Below are positions 50,401 through 59,814 of a stretch of DNA of 60,000 nucleotides, piece after piece. Where the stretch lies: the NCBI GenBank assembly GCA_914767715.1, contig OU612069.1:20087387-20147386 (forward strand), read 5' to 3'. The stretch's first letter is position 1; each line of letters begins with the position of its first letter. The translations under genes were made by a program, and so were the position numbers. The stretch is from Membranipora membranacea. Its lineage: Eukaryota > Bryozoa > Gymnolaemata > Cheilostomatida > Membraniporidae. Under the pieces are notes generated by a model. The model was not told the DNA's origin. It was given only the letters and a program-made list of their open reading frames with translations, and did not search any database.

Positions 50401-52278
50401 TTTTCACATGGTCTTATTTGCTTCATGCATTGATCGGTGGTTAATAAAGTTCATAATAATAATTTCACATTAATACATGACTATCATATCATGTATGAAA
50501 TAAACTAAGTACCCAGTAACTTCAATACATTCCAAATTGCTTCCCTCCTCTGATGAGCAGCTTTCATGTTACGGGGAAAATGGGGAGCAATTCTGAATAC
50601 CGGCCAACTAGATAAAAAATTATCAGGGTATACAAATGTTGCGCTTTATAGTGCAGAAAACTGGGACTATGTTCCTTGCTCACATGTATAACAAAGAGGT
50701 AAAAAGAGCAATAAAATTCCAATTGCAGTAACTATACGTATGCCAATCAAATTTGACAGTTTATCAGCATAGTTTGTCAGATTTACAAAAAATGGGACAA
50801 AATATATTAATTTAATGTGACACTGAGCGGCATTGTAGTGTCAATTTAACAAAATGATAGCCTAAGACAAATCCTTCACATACCTGGCCCACTCACATGC
50901 CGGTAACTGGGGTTCGGCAATGATAAATCGAATTTATTTCAGTAGAGCATTGGCTTTGATGGTAAGAGAAAAGAATACAACCACGTATCGGCCCAGAAAA
51001 AAGGCATGTTGTACATACTAGAATCATCAGGCCATCACTCTAATGAGATTAGGAATAATTGAAATTCAAATACTCTCTTTCCGGTCCAATAGTTCCCATC
51101 ATGAGAGAAAATAATGTGCTATGGTTTTGTGTACAAGAGTTCCAATGCACAATCCGTGGGAGCCACAAGCATGGGAGAGATATCTACTCCCTATTGTGAA
51201 TTTCTTTCCTTGTTTCAGTGGAAGATGATTCATACGCCTCAAGATGCAAATGTTGAGGATTTTAAAATACCACCAATTGGTTCAGAGTGTGGGTTTAAAG
51301 ATTGTTTGAGAATCGAGGGACAAAACCAATAACTTATGAACGTAATTTTCAATCACATTTTGACCTCGTTCAATATGGAAGTCAGAAGTAAAGTTTCTTG
51401 ATGGGGAAGGTAACATTTTTCTACAACCCAGTTTTATTGTGGTTAAGCTTAAAACAATGAGCTTTAGCACAACCATAGGCATTATTCAATTATTTTTTCT
51501 CCTCTAGTATAAGGCCTTATACTTGGTAAATTTTAATAAAATAGATAAGATAATTGTGTACTTACGATGAGACCTGAGTTGGGAGAGTAACCCAGCCTTC
51601 CTCTGCTACAAAGAATAGAAAGTTAAACTACATAACTCTCCTCAACAGTAAGTGATCTCATGATGAGTTCATCATATTGTTGTAAAGCTGACTTACTGAT
51701 TTTCAATACATTGCAGTTGAGCAGATACATGTTATAGCAGCAGCTATGCCAGCTTGGACAATCATTTTCAAATGATTTCGTTTCTTTCCAGTGACCATAG
51801 TGTTATACACCAAAAGTGACGACCATATTTGCACCGTTTAATATATGTAAGCATTTAAATTGAAAAGAAACAGATATTTTTATATAACCCCATTGTGACA
51901 TGCCCGTGACACGCCCGTGACATGCCCGTGACAATATAACAATATTGACTTTTAGGCGTTGGTCACGGCCGTCAGGCATAACATATGCCTAATACTGACT
52001 GAGTTAAATGCCAACGTTGCCTACCCATTATTGTAGCAGTTCAGCCAGAAATATTCCAGCTGAAGGTATATATATGAACTTTCTTTTCACCTCTACACCA
52101 CATTCTTATTTTCCCATGATTCTAAACACATGTTGGGAAGCTTGACATGGAACCATTAATCTAAAATAAAAAAATAAATATATAGATAGATAGGCTTATA
52201 TACAGAATGATTAACAGAAATTCATCTCCTCAGTGACTTTGTAAGTTTACCTCTGTTAGAAAGGCCGTCACAATTCAT
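32460..52278 (-). CDS. Long TPR-repeat protein, 22 coding exons
   Basis: Exons (- strand): 52278-52251, 51605-51566, 50167-50145, 49574-49474, 48256-48164, 47563-47417, 46847-46758, 45910-45566, 45240-45134, 44535-44475, 44191-43967, 43672-43532, 43027-42857, 39260-39155, 38657-38518, 37910-37782, 35931-35745, 35123-34936, 34576-34487, 34124-34017, 33344-33245, 32599-32460. All have GT/AG ends and all phases agree, giving 919 residues from MNCDGLSNR to a TAA. Residues 1-289 are low-complexity and Ser/Thr-rich, with a PxxP, SH3-type block (KQRPVPAPRR, ~155). Residues ~290-915 are consecutive tetratricopeptide repeats with NNLG-S/NY and A-E-Y/L signatures, as in KLC, NPHP3, TTC28 and LGN families. 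It is probably a cytoplasmic scaffold. The lectin gene lies in the 42856-39261 intron. Alternative: one gene ending by read-through at 42815 (537 residues) and another starting at 39622. Confidence 0.8.
32695..32870. mobile_element. MITE-like element, same family as 1460-1660
   Basis: It shares TATAGTCAGGCAGTTGATTA, TGTCAGATTTGC, CTACTTGGCAT and CCTGCATTATGATGTCA in order with the element in array unit 1. It lies in the last intron of the TPR gene. Confidence 0.6.
32964..33003. repeat. Hairpin, 11-bp perfect arms
   Basis: TAGCCTAGTCA and TGACTAGGCTA surround an 18-bp loop. Confidence 0.75.
35932..37781. other. Long TPR-gene intron with no gene seen
   Basis: A 1.85-kb intron. It contains only short open frames on both strands without domain signatures or paired splice sites. 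A hairpin with CTAGCCTG/CAGGCTAG ends lies at 37684-37732. Confidence 0.6.
37684..37732. repeat. Hairpin with CTAGCCTG ends, family member 1
   Basis: The ends are inverted (CTAGCCTG and CAGGCTAG). The right half CAAAGCTTGCCGAGACAGGC is the reverse complement of the sequence at 53032-53053 apart from one base, so the two loci share a repeat. Confidence 0.65.
37985..38064. repeat. Two adjacent strong hairpins in a TPR intron
   Basis: The first hairpin, 37985-38030, has TGTAAGTTTTGATAACGAT pairing with ATCGTTACCAAAACTTACA around an 8-bp loop. The second, 38032-38064, is a perfect 16-bp inverted repeat (GGTCATGAGACTGTAC) around one central base. Confidence 0.85.
39542..39622 (-). other. Possible alternative first exon for the 3' half of the TPR gene
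   Basis: ATGATG at 39622 opens a 27-codon frame that ends at a donor (CAAAAG|GTAAAC) and joins in phase 0 to the TPR exon at 39260. That would make an independent 422-residue protein. It begins with only half a TPR, whereas joining exon 43027-42857 to 39260 completes one, so I prefer the long gene and treat this as an alternative promoter or exon. Confidence 0.4.
39685..39690 (-). terminator. Polyadenylation signal of the lectin gene
   Basis: AATAAA on the - strand, 16 bp after the lectin stop codon. Confidence 0.6.
39707..41567 (-). CDS. Type II membrane C-type lectin with coiled-coil stalk
   Basis: Exons: 41567-41373, 41042-40787, 40455-40276 and 39936-39707, giving 286 residues. Met at 41567 has a good context (AGAATGG). 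A short cytoplasmic tail (1-16) is followed by a TM segment (~17-42) without a cleavable signal, then a coiled coil (~45-148), then a C-type lectin domain (154-282). The lectin domain holds EPN (246-248), WND (269-271) and cysteines 256, 274 and 282. EPN with WND is the mannose-type, calcium-dependent sugar-binding signature, so mannose/GlcNAc/fucose binding is expected. An AATAAA on the - strand (39690-39685) follows the stop. The exon 2 start is least certain: the in-phase acceptor CTAAG|CAACAG is weak. It resembles DC-SIGN/CLEC receptors in layout. It lies inside an intron of the TPR gene. Confidence 0.85.
42595..42800. mobile_element. Palindromic MITE-like element, family B copy 1
   Basis: The inverted arms GAGAGCTAATGCCAATCTGA (from 42626) and the reverse complement of 42738-42764 (GAGAGCCAATGCCAGGTCAG) match. 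The interior has paired TTTCACTTT/AAAGTGAAA blocks. Related sequence lies at 46,470-46,670. Confidence 0.7.
43308..43370. repeat. GC-rich hairpin with ~28-bp arms
   Basis: The AGGTAAATCCGCGGCCCTTG block and its inverted partner (CAAGGCCGCGAATTTACCT) flank GTATTTATATTAAATAC. There are two small mismatches. It contrasts with the AT-rich surroundings. Confidence 0.85.
46251..46269. repeat. (GACA)n microsatellite
   Basis: Four to five repeats of GACA next to a MITE. Confidence 0.8.
46274..46397. mobile_element. MITE, family of the receptor-intron element
   Basis: The ends TAGTTTGAGCGCTCAAACT and the reverse complement of GAGCACTCAAACTA match the TAGTTTRAGCGCTC terminal repeat of the MITE at 5590-5720. 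The interior is diverged. Confidence 0.65.
46470..46670. mobile_element. Palindromic MITE-like element, family B copy 2
   Basis: The left arm GAGAGCCAACGCCAGGTCAG matches the arms of the element at 42,595-42,800. The right arm (TGTCATTGGCATTCCCTCC) is its inverted, diverged partner. Confidence 0.6.
48303..48955. mobile_element. Inverted pair of tRNA-derived SINE-like repeats
   Basis: The sequence from about 48,303 to the centre (~48,625) is repeated in inverted orientation from the centre to about 48,955. The outer ~210 bp of each arm is well conserved (for example ATGTGAGCG, CAAATATTGAGGAAGTTATG). The inner part of the left arm, read on the - strand, contains GGGTTCGAGACCC, a pol III B-box-like sequence, about 30 bp after CATTGCCTGTATGG; the right arm has a decayed version. 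A further partial copy occurs at 59,815-60,000. It lies in an intron of the TPR gene. Confidence 0.7.
49710..49806. mobile_element. MITE, diverged member of the receptor-intron family
   Basis: AGTTTAAGCGGTCGAACTGT at the left pairs with the inverted ACAGTGTGTGCGCCTAAAC-type right end (CAGCTATCC and GATAGCT also pair), as in the element at 5590-5720. Confidence 0.6.
51896..51933. repeat. 11-bp tandem repeat, three copies
   Basis: TGACATGCCCG, TGACACGCCCG and TGACATGCCCG in direct succession, in the first intron of the TPR gene. Confidence 0.85.
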
Positions 52279-53119
52279 GTCACAGGGATTGTAAGTCTAT
52301 GGTGGTGAACTGTCATAAAATCATCCTTTTCTAACACCAGTTCATGAACCAGTTCACTGAGGGTTGCAACAAACATCTACAGCTTTAAGCTTGGTAACAG
52401 ATTTGGAGCAGCGCAACATGTTACTTAATCCAATGGTAAGCAAACCATGCAATTAAGGTGGGTGTTGAAAATTGGAAATATATCAGTCATCGCATTATCT
52501 ACAGCCGCCTCTGGACGGTTATTTCTTCGCGCTGACGAGCCGCCCAAATGGTGTTACTAAATGGCTAAGTCCCTTAAAAGGCTTCAGACCAGAAGCAGGT
52601 GCATTATCATATCTGCCAACAGAGATCATGGATACCAATGCACTCTCCTAATGTCTTTAGCTGAAGAAAATAGGATAATGACTTGTAGGCCACTACTTGT
52701 CATACAGTCAGTGGATGTAAGGAGCTTACAATGTATCAGGCGTAGCTAAAATATGAGATAATATCAATCAATTATATGGCCTTGTCTTAACTGGTCGCAC
52801 TTTAATTAAACATGGCTCAGAGCAAAGAGTAGCTGTCACTCCTTGCTCAATGCAGAGTAAATTGTCAAAGTTTCAGTATAGCTGCATCAACTCTATGGGA
52901 ATGTGACTCTACCATCATGTGAAGTAAGTTGCTGTTGGCAATAATATAGTCATTTATTTGAGATATAAATAAGTAAATCTGTTACAAGACTTAAATTTAT
53001 TGCCCTTTCACAACACACAGTGTGTGGTCTAGCCTGTCTTGGCAAGCTTTGTCAAGACAGTCTAAGTGTGATCACACCAAGGAGTTAGACTAACTCCTTG
53101 ATCACACTCACTTCAGCTC
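52279..53119. other. Region upstream of the TPR gene start
   Basis: It must include the TPR gene's promoter and 5' UTR. No TATA box or upstream coding exon was recognised. The palindrome at 53032-53109 begins at its right end. Confidence 0.5.
53032..53109. repeat. Double hairpin with CTAGCCTG end, family member 2
   Basis: CTAGCCTGTCTTGGCAAGC is shared (inverted) with 37711-37732. Next to it, TGTGATCA-CACC-AAGGAGTTA pairs with TAACTCCTTGATCACA around three bases. Confidence 0.75.
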
Positions 53120-53503
53120 TCAGTCAGTTGACCATTCAAAGTTCATAGAACCAGTATTAGCTAGCTTGACGTCTGAACCATAGACTTCACTGTGTACTTG
53201 AAAGTCTTCTTCCACTATCCCACTGTTGGACAATGATCCATGACTCAGGAAGCTGGAATGAAACTGAGCTGGAAAATGGGTGGTCAGCATATAAACTGAT
53301 TTGGAAATTCCAACCCGCTTGGAAATATAACCTAGTTTTCTAAATCGATAAGACTTTTTTGGTAACCGCTCCAGTAAATTAATCAGAACTTATTCGAGAC
53401 CTTGAACTTTGCTGACAAAACAATTTCGTGCTCTTGCTTATCAGAAAGGTTACACACATCTGGAACTTCCTCCAAAAATAAATTGGTGACTTTGCTTTTT
53501 GCC
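53120..53503 (-). CDS. Possible 3' end of an unrecognised gene (two exons)
   Basis: The exon 53252-53120 follows a good acceptor (TTTCATTCCAG|CTTCC) and, in one frame, is open for 43 codons to a TGA (ending NFEWSTD). A second candidate exon, 53503-53401, follows AACTTTCAG and ends at TTCAAG|GTCTCG, a poor donor; it is open in two frames, one of which joins in phase. No domain is recognised. Any further upstream exon would overlap the MCTS1 gene on the other strand. It may be a pseudogene or misread intergenic DNA. Confidence 0.35.
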
Positions 53504-53607
53504 CTGAAAGTTAATGAACCAAGTTGGTTTATACGATACTGTACCACCAACCAGACACTTTAATACTTGAACTACAAATACTTTAGACAGAATAGCAAGA
53601 AAAGAAG

Positions 53608-56157
53608 ATGTTTAAAAAGTAAGCATTATATAAATGGTGTTACATATCTTCTTGGGATATTCCTTATATATCTGTAATGCATTGTTACTGTATTATTTAT
53701 TGTATATTTATTACTACTTACTAAACTTGTGTCTGTGATGTTTTTATCACCCCAGACCAGTAGTTAGAGCTTGACTGCAGGTATTCTACTGCAACCAGTT
53801 TCCAGTCCTTGTTGTACAGGCCCTGTGGCTGTTACAGGTTGCACTCAAGACCATCATCATAATAATAATTACAATTTAGAATATTAATCATAATGTCTAA
53901 GCTTTAGTTTAGTTATTCTATTGTTAAGCAGAAATATCAAGTCAAGGGAAGAAAGAGGTTTGGTCGCAAAGACACAATTTGAATGTTATGATGTTCAGGG
54001 ATTTAAGTCTGGCACAAAAAGACCATAAGATGAGCCAGAGCTTGCCATAGGGCTCATACATGACAAGTAGGTAGACCCAGAAATCAGGAGGTCTCGGTGG
54101 ACAAACTCCAAACCCGGAATACGGCTCTGCGTCCTGCAGTTCCGGCGCAATTCAGCCTTCGTTTGTCATATTTCTAAGCCAAAACTTGAGCTTTCATACT
54201 ATGAATTGCATCATTTTACCTGTTTTTACATACAAGCAGTAATTGCAGTAAGCAATTACGTAGTTATATGCACTGCTGAGTTAGGAAAACATTGTTTGCC
54301 TTGCAAAAAGAAGCTTAAAAAGTTTTCTGGTTAAAGGAAGCTGAAAAAGGGAGAAAAAAGGGAGATAGGGAGGGGGTGGAAAAAGACCCTAAAACTGGGA
54401 GCCTCCCTACCAAATAGGGAGACTTGTCAGGTATGATAGGGCTAAACTTGAATGAATTGGCATGTCTTCCGTTGCCTTAGAGTCTAATTTTTGATACACA
54501 ATTAAGTACAGCAATAAGCTCATGGCAGATTAAAGATGGCAATGTACGCTTAAGACATTATCTGCTATTGAAAGCTGTACCCTACTAATTCCCTGTAATC
54601 CTCAATACTGCAAACAAGTGCCTTATTAGCACTAAATGATTGATTGGATGTTGTTGTTGTTGATTGTGTTTTCCAGGATCAGCCTATTATCAGTATAGCA
54701 ATATTAATAATCGATAAAATTTAATAAGTTAAGTGTGTCGATAAGCTAAACATCATCTCCAGATTGACGTAGTAACCTTATATTCACTGTCTGTATTGTT
54801 CGTTGCTTTGTAGATTTGTCGACAAAGAGAATGTCTCCAGTGTAAACGTACTCAAATCTTCAGCTCAAAAAGGAATGAAGAATAAAATAATAGAGCAGTT
54901 TCCTCATGTTGAGGCTTTGTGGCCTGAGATTGTACCAAAGAAAGCTGGGATCAAACTTGTCAAATGGTATGTAAGGGAGGGGGGATACAGATACCCCCTA
55001 CCATTAAACAAAGATTACTAGATAGTAGTAGTTGTAGATGCTGCCAGATATTCATCAACAGTACAACACAGCATGATCCTTGTGCTTTTGGATACATGGG
55101 GATACAATGAGATTGGTAGCTGAACCTGAAGGAATAAGTTGTTATTTGTAATTCCAAAATCTGAGTGAACAGGCAACCTGAGTATGCTTCTGAGGTTGAA
55201 TCTTTCGAGTTGTGTAGGGCCTATACTGTACCGAGGCAAAATATGTGGAGTACGTAAGGGATCACCTAGTTTGGGTGCTCAAAGTCTACCCCTCCTCCCT
55301 GCCCCCTTCTGTTTGATGGTAGAGATATTCCATTGTCGAACACATTCAAATCAGCAAAGAGTGATTGGTATGTGGTTGATAATGAAGAACCATTAGCATC
55401 ATCCTTGGCAGAGTTTGAGCACTTAGACAAAGATATCCCTGCCCTCAAATATCAATGTATAGGACACATTATTCAATTGATTCAACAACAGCTATACTTA
55501 GAAATGTTTGAGACTAGTCCGCTTATCTAGAGCTAGAGAATACCATGTTGTAATACAGGGGAAATCTTTATCTCAACTGAAAGCCAGTCTATCAAATTAT
55601 TATTTGTGATTATTTATTTTCACAGTCAGGATCATATAGAGATGTTAGCCCACGGAGAGACAGGAGAAATCTTATTCTTTAAGATGAGAGATGATGTATT
55701 TTATCCAGCACTGAAACTTCTACATAAATGTAAGTATGTCTGTATCATGTTGTAGCCATCTGTGCCGACATCAGTATTTAGCCATATATATAAATATACA
55801 TTTGGTAGTTGTCTGCTCATTGTCAAAAGGACGACAAATCCAAACTTATAGTCTAAAACTAACGGCAATATGAACAACTATAGCAATCATGCTACTTGAT
55901 TGAAAACAGTAAGCATTCAAGATGCACCTTTTTTGAGACTAGCATAATATAAGATCAAAATTACATTACGAAACTCCAAATGCAGACAAATTAAATAAAA
56001 AATGAAATAGGAAATATAGTGAAAGATTTTTTTGAAACCTGAATTAATTTTATATTTGTAGATCCATTCATTTGCCCACACCAGCAGGTTGATAAAGGTG
56101 CTATAAAGTTTATACTATCAGGAGCTCATATTATGTGTCCAGGTTTGACATCCCCAG
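53608..56157 (+). CDS. MCTS1: MCTS1 (MCT-1/Tma20) translation factor, C-terminus not found
   Basis: Exons 53608-53618 (ATGTTTAAAAA|GTAAGC), 54814-54966, 55626-55729 and 56062-56157 join in phase to ~121 residues that follow the MCTS1 family closely: [65 protein letters not shown] and [12 protein letters not shown]1 pairs with DENR; its PUA domain binds the 40S ribosome in re-initiation and recycling (family knowledge). The family is about 180 residues long. Here the frame reaches only the start of the PUA domain, ending at a phase-1 donor (CCCCAG|GTATG), and I find no exon for the last ~60 residues before 58,351. Those exons may lie beyond the window or be missing from the assembly. Confidence 0.9.
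53745..53875. mobile_element. Possible retroelement 3' tail with CAT/AAT microsatellite
   Basis: A non-simple ~100-bp sequence ends in CATCATCATAATAATAAT, as LINE or SINE tails do. It lies in MCTS1 intron 1. Evidence is weak beyond the tail. Confidence 0.35.
55267..55436. mobile_element. MITE, receptor-intron family, in MCTS1 intron 2
   Basis: TAGTTTGGGTGCTCAAAGTC at the left and an inverted GAGTTTGAGCACTTAGA at the right match the TAGTTTRAGYGCTC ends of the other members. The interior is different and contains an accidental open frame. Confidence 0.6.
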
Positions 56158-56234
56158 GTATGTACCGCACAGAATAAGTCTATACCTCTCAGCTTTTAGT
56201 GTATGACTCTCAAGCTAAATATCCGGCCCAATAT

Positions 56235-56692
56235 TATCTAGACTTAATAATAAACCTAGAGAGGAAACTGTAGGGATCATTAGCACTGAGGCATTTAATT
56301 GTGGGTGAAGTTATGACATTAGGTTATGTAGTAGCATTGGTGATATCATTGACTTGCAGTCCACATACCAGGACTTTTATTGATAACTCGTTTGATCAGA
56401 TTTGAGTTTGAGTTTGAAAATCACAAGCTTAAGCAGCTTGTCGTGAATATTTTTGAAATTAACAACAGCATCTAATTGATAACAAGATGCTGCTGATTGT
56501 AAAGCAATTTTCAAATTCAAAACCTGATCAAAATTGTTCGAGTTGTGAACAAAAAACCTGGATTGTGGACAGTATCATCATCAGCATCATTGCTCCTACA
56601 CAATCCAATGTCGTAACGTCGCCAACAATTAAGTGCCTCGTTCTGTACTGGTGTCCTGTCTAGGTTTATTATTAAGTCTATGCTAATTGCTC
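56235..56692. mobile_element. ~455-bp MITE downstream of MCTS1 exon 4
   Basis: The terminal inverted repeat TAGACTTAATAATAAACCTA occurs at 56,239 and, inverted, ends near 56,690. There are inner inverted blocks around 56,385-56,422 and 56,506-56,545 (TTTGATCAG and CTGATCAAA, ACTCG and CGAGT). It has no coding capacity. TA at both edges would fit a TA target site. Confidence 0.8.
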
Positions 56693-58351
56693 ATCTGGGG
56701 AATCATAACAATATGGCTTGTTCTTGATTTATCTTCTCATATGCCCACACGTAGACCATAGGCACTGAGATTTTTGAGCTGCTTAAATCTACTGAAATGC
56801 GTGTTGCATGCTCCAGATATAAATTTCTTCTCATTGAGGTGTCAAAGGTCATATACAGACAAGACATTACTGTGAATCGTTTGCAATTCTGAAATATTCA
56901 TGTTTTAGATGTATTAACATCAAGGGAAGGATAGGATTGTGTTCCCTTGATTAACATTCCTCATCTTGTGATCTTTTTCTTCTCCTAGTTAAACTCTCTT
57001 GAAGCCATACGGTCGCAAACTCATCACCCATATTCTCGTGTCCTTGTCTTACCCTAAGGGTTGTTTGGAAGCGCAGCATTAATATGCTTTGATCGGACAC
57101 AGGGCCCCTACTGTGAAAATCTCGTAGTCTCGTTTCTGATTGGTCCAAAATTTTGAAAATATCCAATCAGACACGTAACTGTAAGATGTTCACAGAAGGG
57201 GGTACTCTGAACAAACAGATATGCAAGTGCAGTTTTTAATCATTTTCAATATTTGTTTATCATTGACATCATTTAATATTTAATATTAAGATATTAACAA
57301 CTGTGCTTCAATATCTGATTGTTTGGCCTAATTACCAAAGTTATATCTATGCACTAATAAAGGCTAAAAAGGATAATAACCGAAATCTTGACAAGAATCA
57401 TGTAGACAATTTTATTTGGTTTGGTTCAGCGATAAAGGGTTTAGTGGCTGTCCTGTCCCTTATCCTTCATAATCAATTCAAACTTTAGTCGAGTTGACTC
57501 AATAGTCCTCATCAATATTCTTCAAGTGAAGCTTAATTTCGATTAAAAACTTTTATTGGGAAAGGTGACCGATTGGAAATATTTGACCAAGATTCTTGAT
57601 AAGTAATCGATAACTAATCTAAGGCACATTCAGGATATTCAAATAAATATAAGTACCGCCGGGAAATGCTTCTCAATAACACAAATCAATCGACTAATTA
57701 ACTGACTGACAAAACTAACTGAATTTCGATGTTGAACTCCATTTTAAGGGGTAGTTGGATATCAAGGTCGACTGGCTGAGGAGACAAATAGCATTGTATA
57801 AATTTTATTGAGATAGGGTTATAAATAAGTCTATATATTCACCACTGTCCTTCAATCATTGGAGGGTAACAATTTGAAATGTCTTGGTCAGTTTTATTCT
57901 TTGAATAGTGCTATAGCGTTACTTAAATATGCATGGCACAACAGCAAACATGTCCATTTTATCATGAATAATAGTGGTTCAAATAAAATAAAAAAACATG
58001 GTTGTCTAGTTTATAGTTAGCTTAGAGCAGTAATCATGAAAATAAAAATGCATAGACATCATGTGACACTCGGAGTGATGTGATCATTCAATACTAAATA
58101 ATATAATACACTACAATACAATATTTACAAGCTAAATCTGAGCACTAAACAAGCAAACAATCTCATCCCTCCTCGATGTATGACAGTATTCCAACTTTAT
58201 ACCCAAATCTAATCATTCCGAAAAAATGTTCATTCAACTGAGAGACTCATAGAACGACGGTATTAATTTTAAGTAGGTTGGAGACCATTCTAATTTCAGT
58301 CAGTTGAGAAAATGAGTTGTCCATTTCAAAGATTTTTCTAGATGGTGATTG
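56693..58351. other. Gene-free stretch between MCTS1 and the PAN-protein gene
   Basis: I looked here for the missing MCTS1 exons on the + strand and saw none. There is a short inverted CTGATTGG/CCAATCAG pair at 57,137-57,170 and otherwise AT-rich sequence with short chance frames. Confidence 0.55.
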
Positions 58352-59731
58352 TTAAAAGTTATCCCCTGGTACATAGCAGCTTGTGTTGTTTTGAGGCTGA
58401 ATATTGCTGTCGATAGAGTCATGTATAATACACCGCCCGGTATCTTCTGCGAAAGAGAACCCTGAACATCGCCTGTCTTTAGAGCAGACGTAGGCGCAGT
58501 TTACGAGGGTTGTGCGATCGTATGCATCAACTTGAGCAGTACTGCATGATCCACCTGTTTGTATTGCAAACTGTACCTGTTCCACATGTCGTATGACTGA
58601 AGTCGTGGAGTCAGTCGGAGTTGTCGTGGTTGGTTGTATGGTTGTTGTTGTCGTTGTGGTTGGAGTGGGTGTAGTCGTAGTTGGATTTGGAGTTGTTGTC
58701 GTGGTAGTTGAGGTTGTTGTGATTGGAGTTGTTGAGGTAGTTGTTGTTGTTGTTGTTGTTGGTATTGGTGTGGTTGTTGTTGTGGTTGTTACTGTGGTTG
58801 TTGTTGTCGGTACTGTAGTGGTAGTCGCTGGTACTGTGGTGGTAGTTGTCGGTGCCATTGGTGTCTGCATTGATTCTGTTGTTTGGCCTGCAGCCATCGT
58901 AAGAACACTGATTTCATCGAATACGCTGTTCCAGGCTAGGATTGTATTATCATGGCGGGATGCTAAGACATCAAAACCAAAATCAAAGCATGCAAAGTTC
59001 CAGGTCGCACATGTAGCATCTTGATCAATAACCTCCGCTCCTGACCTAGTACCACCGACGGGTGTGAGGTCGCTGGCATATAGATTTCCATCCTCGCTGT
59101 CAGTGTATATGAAAATATTACCCATAAATGCCCCACTTCCGACGCACAAAGCCCCAATGATGGGACCAGGGGGTGAAATGGATGCTTTACAGTGCGAGTT
59201 GTGGATTACCCTGTGAGTCATGTCAAAGTTGGCAAGGACGTGCACGGGGTCGTGACCTGTATCTGGTAGCGGTATTCTTTCCGCCCAGCATTTATCAGGG
59301 TTAGACAGCACACATTTAGTGAAGCAAACATCGTCTACGTTACCGGCACAGGGATGGAAGACACGGATCTCACCATATCCGGTGTCTTTATGGTGGAGGC
59401 TTACATAACCCACAGAGGAAGGTGATTGAAGTCTAGTAGATATCCTAGCCGCCTGATTACTCACTTGTCCAGCAAATCCACACATCCCAATAATCACAGC
59501 TTGATTAAGTGAAAACGGGTCAAATAAATAAACACAGTGAGAATCTCTGTCTACGAGAATCACGCCGTTGTCGAATTGGTTTATACCGCCTTGAGCATTT
59601 GTTTCTTCTGAGAAATCGCCAAAGCCAATGTCCACTATATTCCTGACGTGTGCATTGACTGTGAACTGTGAAGTGTAACACGGACTCCAAGACTGCTGAG
59701 ATACAAACAAAGTCGCCGATCCAAATAACAC
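58352..59731 (-). CDS. Secreted NHL-like/mucin-linker/PAN protein, 3' exon (5' partial)
   Basis: A single large exon follows the acceptor TTCTTGTAG|GTG at 59731 and runs 459 codons to the stop. Residues ~1-285 contain propeller-like segments (GVILVDRDSHCVYLFDP, a GMCGFAGQ-RLQSPSSVGYV block typical of NHL repeats, GNLYASDL) and scattered cysteines. Residues ~290-375 are an almost pure Thr/Pro linker, likely O-glycosylated. Residues ~385-455 have the PAN/apple pattern, with AYVC, RRCSGFSF and a terminal Cys after NNTS. It is probably extracellular or cell-surface. No signal peptide lies in this exon, so at least one 5' exon is missing. A possible one (ATG at 59885, donor TTGAAG|GTGATC) lies inside a repeat, is weak, and its phase is plausible only. 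Confidence 0.75.
   Translation of the reverse strand: MLFGSATLFVSQQSWSPCYTSQFTVNAHVRNIVDIGFGDFSEETNAQGGINQFDNGVILVDRDSHCVYLFDPFSLNQAVIIGMCGFAGQVSNQAARISTRLQSPSSVGYVSLHHKDTGYGEIRVFHPCAGNVDDVCFTKCVLSNPDKCWAERIPLPDTGHDPVHVLANFDMTHRVIHNSHCKASISPPGPIIGALCVGSGAFMGNIFIYTDSEDGNLYASDLTPVGGTRSGAEVIDQDATCATWNFACFDFGFDVLASRHDNTILAWNSVFDEISVLTMAAGQTTESMQTPMAPTTTTTVPATTTTVPTTTTTVTTTTTTTPIPTTTTTTTTSTTPITTTSTTTTTTPNPTTTTPTPTTTTTTTIQPTTTTPTDSTTSVIRHVEQVQFAIQTGGSCSTAQVDAYDRTTLVNCAYVCSKDRRCSGFSFAEDTGRCIIHDSIDSNIQPQNNTSCYVPGDNF
58600..58860. repeat. GTT/GTNGTT simple-sequence stretch (Thr-rich coding)
   Basis: An impure trinucleotide repeat that encodes the Thr/Pro linker on the - strand. It also leaves a Val-rich + strand frame open, which is a shadow. 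Confidence 0.85.
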
Positions 59732-59814
59732 CTACAAGAATACAGGATAGCAAACTTAATATGTATTTGCAGCAAGATACACAAACATTCAAGTCGATCA
59801 CCTTCAATTGGCAT

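Noticed and set aside
55333-55530. A + strand frame after MCTS1 exon 2
   Set aside because: It lies mostly inside a MITE in MCTS1 intron 2, and the family alignment skips it.
56951-57166. A 71-codon Arg-rich - strand frame
   Set aside because: It overlaps a short inverted repeat, starts without context, and has no domain. It was checked as a possible MCTS1 neighbour and dropped.
58593-59024. A Val-rich 143-codon + strand frame
   Set aside because: It is the complement of the Thr-rich linker repeat.
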